DNA from: Brevundimonas sp. Root1279 | Lineage (GTDB): Bacteria > Pseudomonadota > Alphaproteobacteria > Caulobacterales > Caulobacteraceae | NCBI RefSeq assembly: GCF_001425945.1 | Contig: NZ_LMEB01000004.1 | Span: 420,537-484,536 of the forward strand | Length of the DNA: 64,000 bases | Reading direction: 5' to 3' | Part shown: piece by piece, positions 62,034 through 64,000 of the stretch | Numbering within the stretch: the first letter of the stretch is position 1 | How the letters are laid out: every line of letters starts with the position of its first letter | The notes under the pieces: generated by a model | Seen by the model: the letters and a program-made list of their open reading frames with translations, nothing else | Told to the model about the DNA's origin: nothing | Database searches by the model: none | Made by a program: the position numbers and the translations under genes

Positions 62034-62948
62034 CTATCGCGGCGCTTCACGCGCGGGCCGGCTCCGGGCCATGCCCCGCGCCACCTCGCGCTGCTGGGCG
62101 GTGACGCTGGTCTGGTCGAGGTCCGCGCTGTAGAGCGCGGTCAGATAGGCCCTGTCCCAATCCGTCAGCCCAGGATTTCCCGCCGGGTCCTCGAACAGAT
62201 TGAGGATGGTGTGGAAGGATCGGGTGTCGGCGTGGGGGTCGACCTGGGCCAGCGAGACCATGGCGACATAATCCGCTAGCTGGCCCAACCCGATCCCATG
62301 CGCCCGCGCGGCGTCGACGATGATCACCGCGCCCTGCAGGTCGTTCTGTATCTGGGTTCTCAGCCGCGAGGCCTGGAAGGTGCGGATCACGGGTGGGTCA
62401 TATCCGGGCAGGCGGGTGGCGGCCTCTCCGGTCTCGGAATCGACAGGCAGGCTGAGGAGCCACCAGCGGACCGCGTTCTCATTGCTTTGGAACTCGGCCA
62501 GGTCGCGGCGACTCTGGTTCACTCCGCTGGCTCCGGTATCGAAATACCGCGGGCGCGCCTCGACCAAGGCTCGGGCCAGCGCCTGTCCGTCGGAGGTGGC
62601 GACGATCATGACGTTCGCCCGGCAGCCCGGCTCGCCCGGCTCCAGCCCCACCTGCATCGCGATGTAGGAGACGCGGTCGATCAGAGGCTGCGCGACCTCC
62701 GGACGCAGGTTCGCCGTCCCGATGCAGACCTTTCTGTCCCAGCGCGCGGGGCCCTGGCTTCCAACCGGATCCGCCACCGCGTCAACGAAACGCCGCGCCA
62801 CCTCGTCCTCGCTCAGCCCATTGACCATCACGTCGGGAAGCGTGGCCTCCACGGGAGGCTGCTGGGCCGCCGGGGGCTGTTGGCCCGCGGGCGGCGTCTG
62901 CTGCGCGGCCAGCAGGAGAGCGGCCACCGCGCCGGTGAAAGGGGACAT
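62034..62948 (-). CDS. Secreted protein of unknown function, paralogue A
   Basis: The 304-residue protein has a short signal-like N-terminus, a Gln/Pro-rich linker (about 15-33), then a conserved body. That body has RWDRKVCIGTANL, GEPGCRANVMIV (two conserved Cys), VRWWLLSLPVDSETGE, IIVDAARA, LADYVAMVSLAQ, and LTDWDRAYLTALYSA. No HExxH or other catalytic motif is evident. It is paralogous to the gene at 63084 on the same strand (135 bp between). The family appears typical of Caulobacterales/Sphingomonadales; function is unknown. Confidence 0.75.
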   Translation of the reverse strand: MSPFTGAVAALLLAAQQTPPAGQQPPAAQQPPVEATLPDVMVNGLSEDEVARRFVDAVADPVGSQGPARWDRKVCIGTANLRPEVAQPLIDRVSYIAMQVGLEPGEPGCRANVMIVATSDGQALARALVEARPRYFDTGASGVNQSRRDLAEFQSNENAVRWWLLSLPVDSETGEAATRLPGYDPPVIRTFQASRLRTQIQNDLQGAVIIVDAARAHGIGLGQLADYVAMVSLAQVDPHADTRSFHTILNLFEDPAGNPGLTDWDRAYLTALYSADLDQTSVTAQQREVARGMARSRPAREAPR

Positions 62949-63083
62949 CGACCACCTCCCTGATGCCGCCCATACGGCGGCCCGGAACCCGTCGACTATA
63001 GGCCCGTCCGGGACGCACCACCATGCCGGTATCCGGACGCACTCGACAACGTGAGAGCGCGCCGCGCCCGGGTGGCGTGACGG

Positions 63084-64000
63084 TCAGGGCGTCGGCGTTG
63101 GCGCCGCTTCGGGCCGCTCTTCATGGGACCGGGTCTGCTCCTCGACCAATCCGCGCACGATCTCCCGCGCCTGTTGATCGGGATTCAGGAGGTTGCGCGG
63201 CGCGTCGTAGAGGGCGTGCAGATAGTCGAGGTCCCAATCGGTCAGCCCGGCCATCTGTTCTTCGGCAGTGAACAGGTTCAGCACGCTCGGCCAGCTGGAG
63301 ACGTCGGCGGTCGCATCGATCTGGGCCAGCGCCACCAGGGCCACATAGTCGCTGAGCCCGTCGAACCGGACCTCGTCCATCCTTGATGCGTCCAGAATGA
63401 CGATCGCCCGAACCAGGTCGTCGCGAACATTGCTGCTCAGATGCGAGGCCTCGCGCACGCGCAGCTGCGGGGCCTCCTCATCCTTCAGTCGGATGGCGAT
63501 TTCCCCGGTGTCCGCGCCGACTGGAAGGCTGACGAGCCACCACCGCACCGGCGCATCCGTCGACTGGAACTGTTCCAGGGCCCGGCTGCCCAGATCGGTA
63601 TGGTTCAGCGCGGGGCGGAATCCGAAGCGGTCTTCCTCGACCATCCCTCGAGCCAGGGAGTCGGGTTCGTTCTCGGCCACGATCAGGATGTTGGGCCGGC
63701 ATCCCGGCTCGCCGACCTCGAGACCCAGCTCGATGGCGATGGCCGAGACGCGATCGATCATGAACTGCGCATAGGGCCGCTTCAGGTTGGCGACGCCCAC
63801 GCAGACCGCTCGATCCCACCGGGCCAGGCCTCGCCCAGGCGGGGCGGCGACCACCTCTTCGACGAACCGGGCCGCCCGGTTGACGATCGACCGTTGTCCC
63901 ACCGCGTCGACCGCGCCGAGGTCCACCTCGCCGCCGGCGGTCGCCGGCGGCGTCTGGGGCGGAGTCTGCGGTTCAGGCTGATCAGAAAGCTGCGGGGCAG
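63084..64000 (-). CDS. Secreted protein of unknown function, paralogue B (N-terminus cut)
   Basis: The frame is open from 63084 to the right edge, giving 305 codons. The true start lies outside the window. The N-terminal visible part is a Pro/Gln/Thr-rich linker like that of paralogue A. The body repeats its motifs in order: RWDRAVCVGVANL, GEPGCRPNILIV, VRWWLVSLPVGADTGE, IVILDASR, LSDYVALVALAQ, LTDWDLDYLHALYDA. A GTG at 63926 could be read as a start but lies inside the linker. Tandem duplication is the likely origin of the pair. Confidence 0.75.
   Translation of the reverse strand, partial: APQLSDQPEPQTPPQTPPATAGGEVDLGAVDAVGQRSIVNRAARFVEEVVAAPPGRGLARWDRAVCVGVANLKRPYAQFMIDRVSAIAIELGLEVGEPGCRPNILIVAENEPDSLARGMVEEDRFGFRPALNHTDLGSRALEQFQSTDAPVRWWLVSLPVGADTGEIAIRLKDEEAPQLRVREASHLSSNVRDDLVRAIVILDASRMDEVRFDGLSDYVALVALAQIDATADVSSWPSVLNLFTAEEQMAGLTDWDLDYLHALYDAPRNLLNPDQQAREIVRGLVEEQTRSHEERPEAAPTPTP

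Overview
The window is GC-rich, densely coding alphaproteobacterial chromosome. Gene content points to Caulobacterales, probably Brevundimonas or a close relative. The reasons are a cicA-type HAD phosphatase between clpP and clpX, a methionine synthase split into two polypeptides behind an ArsR-methyltransferase regulator and metF, an mreBCD-mrdA-rodA operon, and a large TonB-dependent receptor with a carboxypeptidase-regulatory-like N-terminus. The genus is an inference from gene families and order; no rRNA is present. I found no tRNA, rRNA, CRISPR array, integrase, transposase or prophage. No gene-free stretch exceeds 300 bases.

Layout. 1-2 kb: end of an MFS transporter, a DUF423 protein and proline iminopeptidase. 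2-8.7 kb (minus): cell-elongation operon mreB, mreC, mreD, mrdA (PBP2), rodA and a small DUF6173-like gene. 8.9-15.1 kb (minus): glutathione transferase, a VTT/DedA membrane protein, and a heavy-metal RND efflux unit (small Cys-rich secreted protein, adaptor, pump) with no outer-membrane czcC. 15.3-24.4 kb: mixed metabolism (aspartate aminotransferase, polyprenyl diphosphate synthase, a methyltransferase, a 2OG-Fe(II) oxygenase-like protein, a class A acid phosphatase, a TetR/SDR pair, a secreted cupin) and ettA. 24.5-33.3 kb: a giant RTX calcium-binding protein broken by a 76-bp tandem duplication, then a 2-hydroxyacid dehydrogenase. 33.3-39.7 kb: an EF-hand protein and the methionine operon (ArsR-methyltransferase, metF, a 38-codon ORF, two metH parts), all overlapping and preceded by a near-perfect palindrome. 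39.7-46 kb: TonB-dependent receptor and small enzymes. 46-54 kb: acyl-CoA synthetase, uridine kinase, TetR, pdxH, a degenerate J-domain protein, aroC, pirin and a DUF202 protein with heptad repeats. 54.2-62 kb: protein quality control (lon, clpX, cicA, clpP), with an acyltransferase/SGNH gene inserted between clpX and lon. 62-64 kb: two tandem paralogous secreted proteins of unknown function, the second cut by the window edge.

Most of the window is ordinary core genome. The parts worth a second look are the duplicated/frameshifted RTX gene, two intergenic heptamer-based CTAG inverted repeats, the microprotein ORF tiled between metF and metH, the palindrome covering the ribosome-binding site and start codon of the methionine regulator, the hairpin pair between mreB and mreC, the nine-heptad DUF202 protein, and the palindromes in the clpP promoter region.
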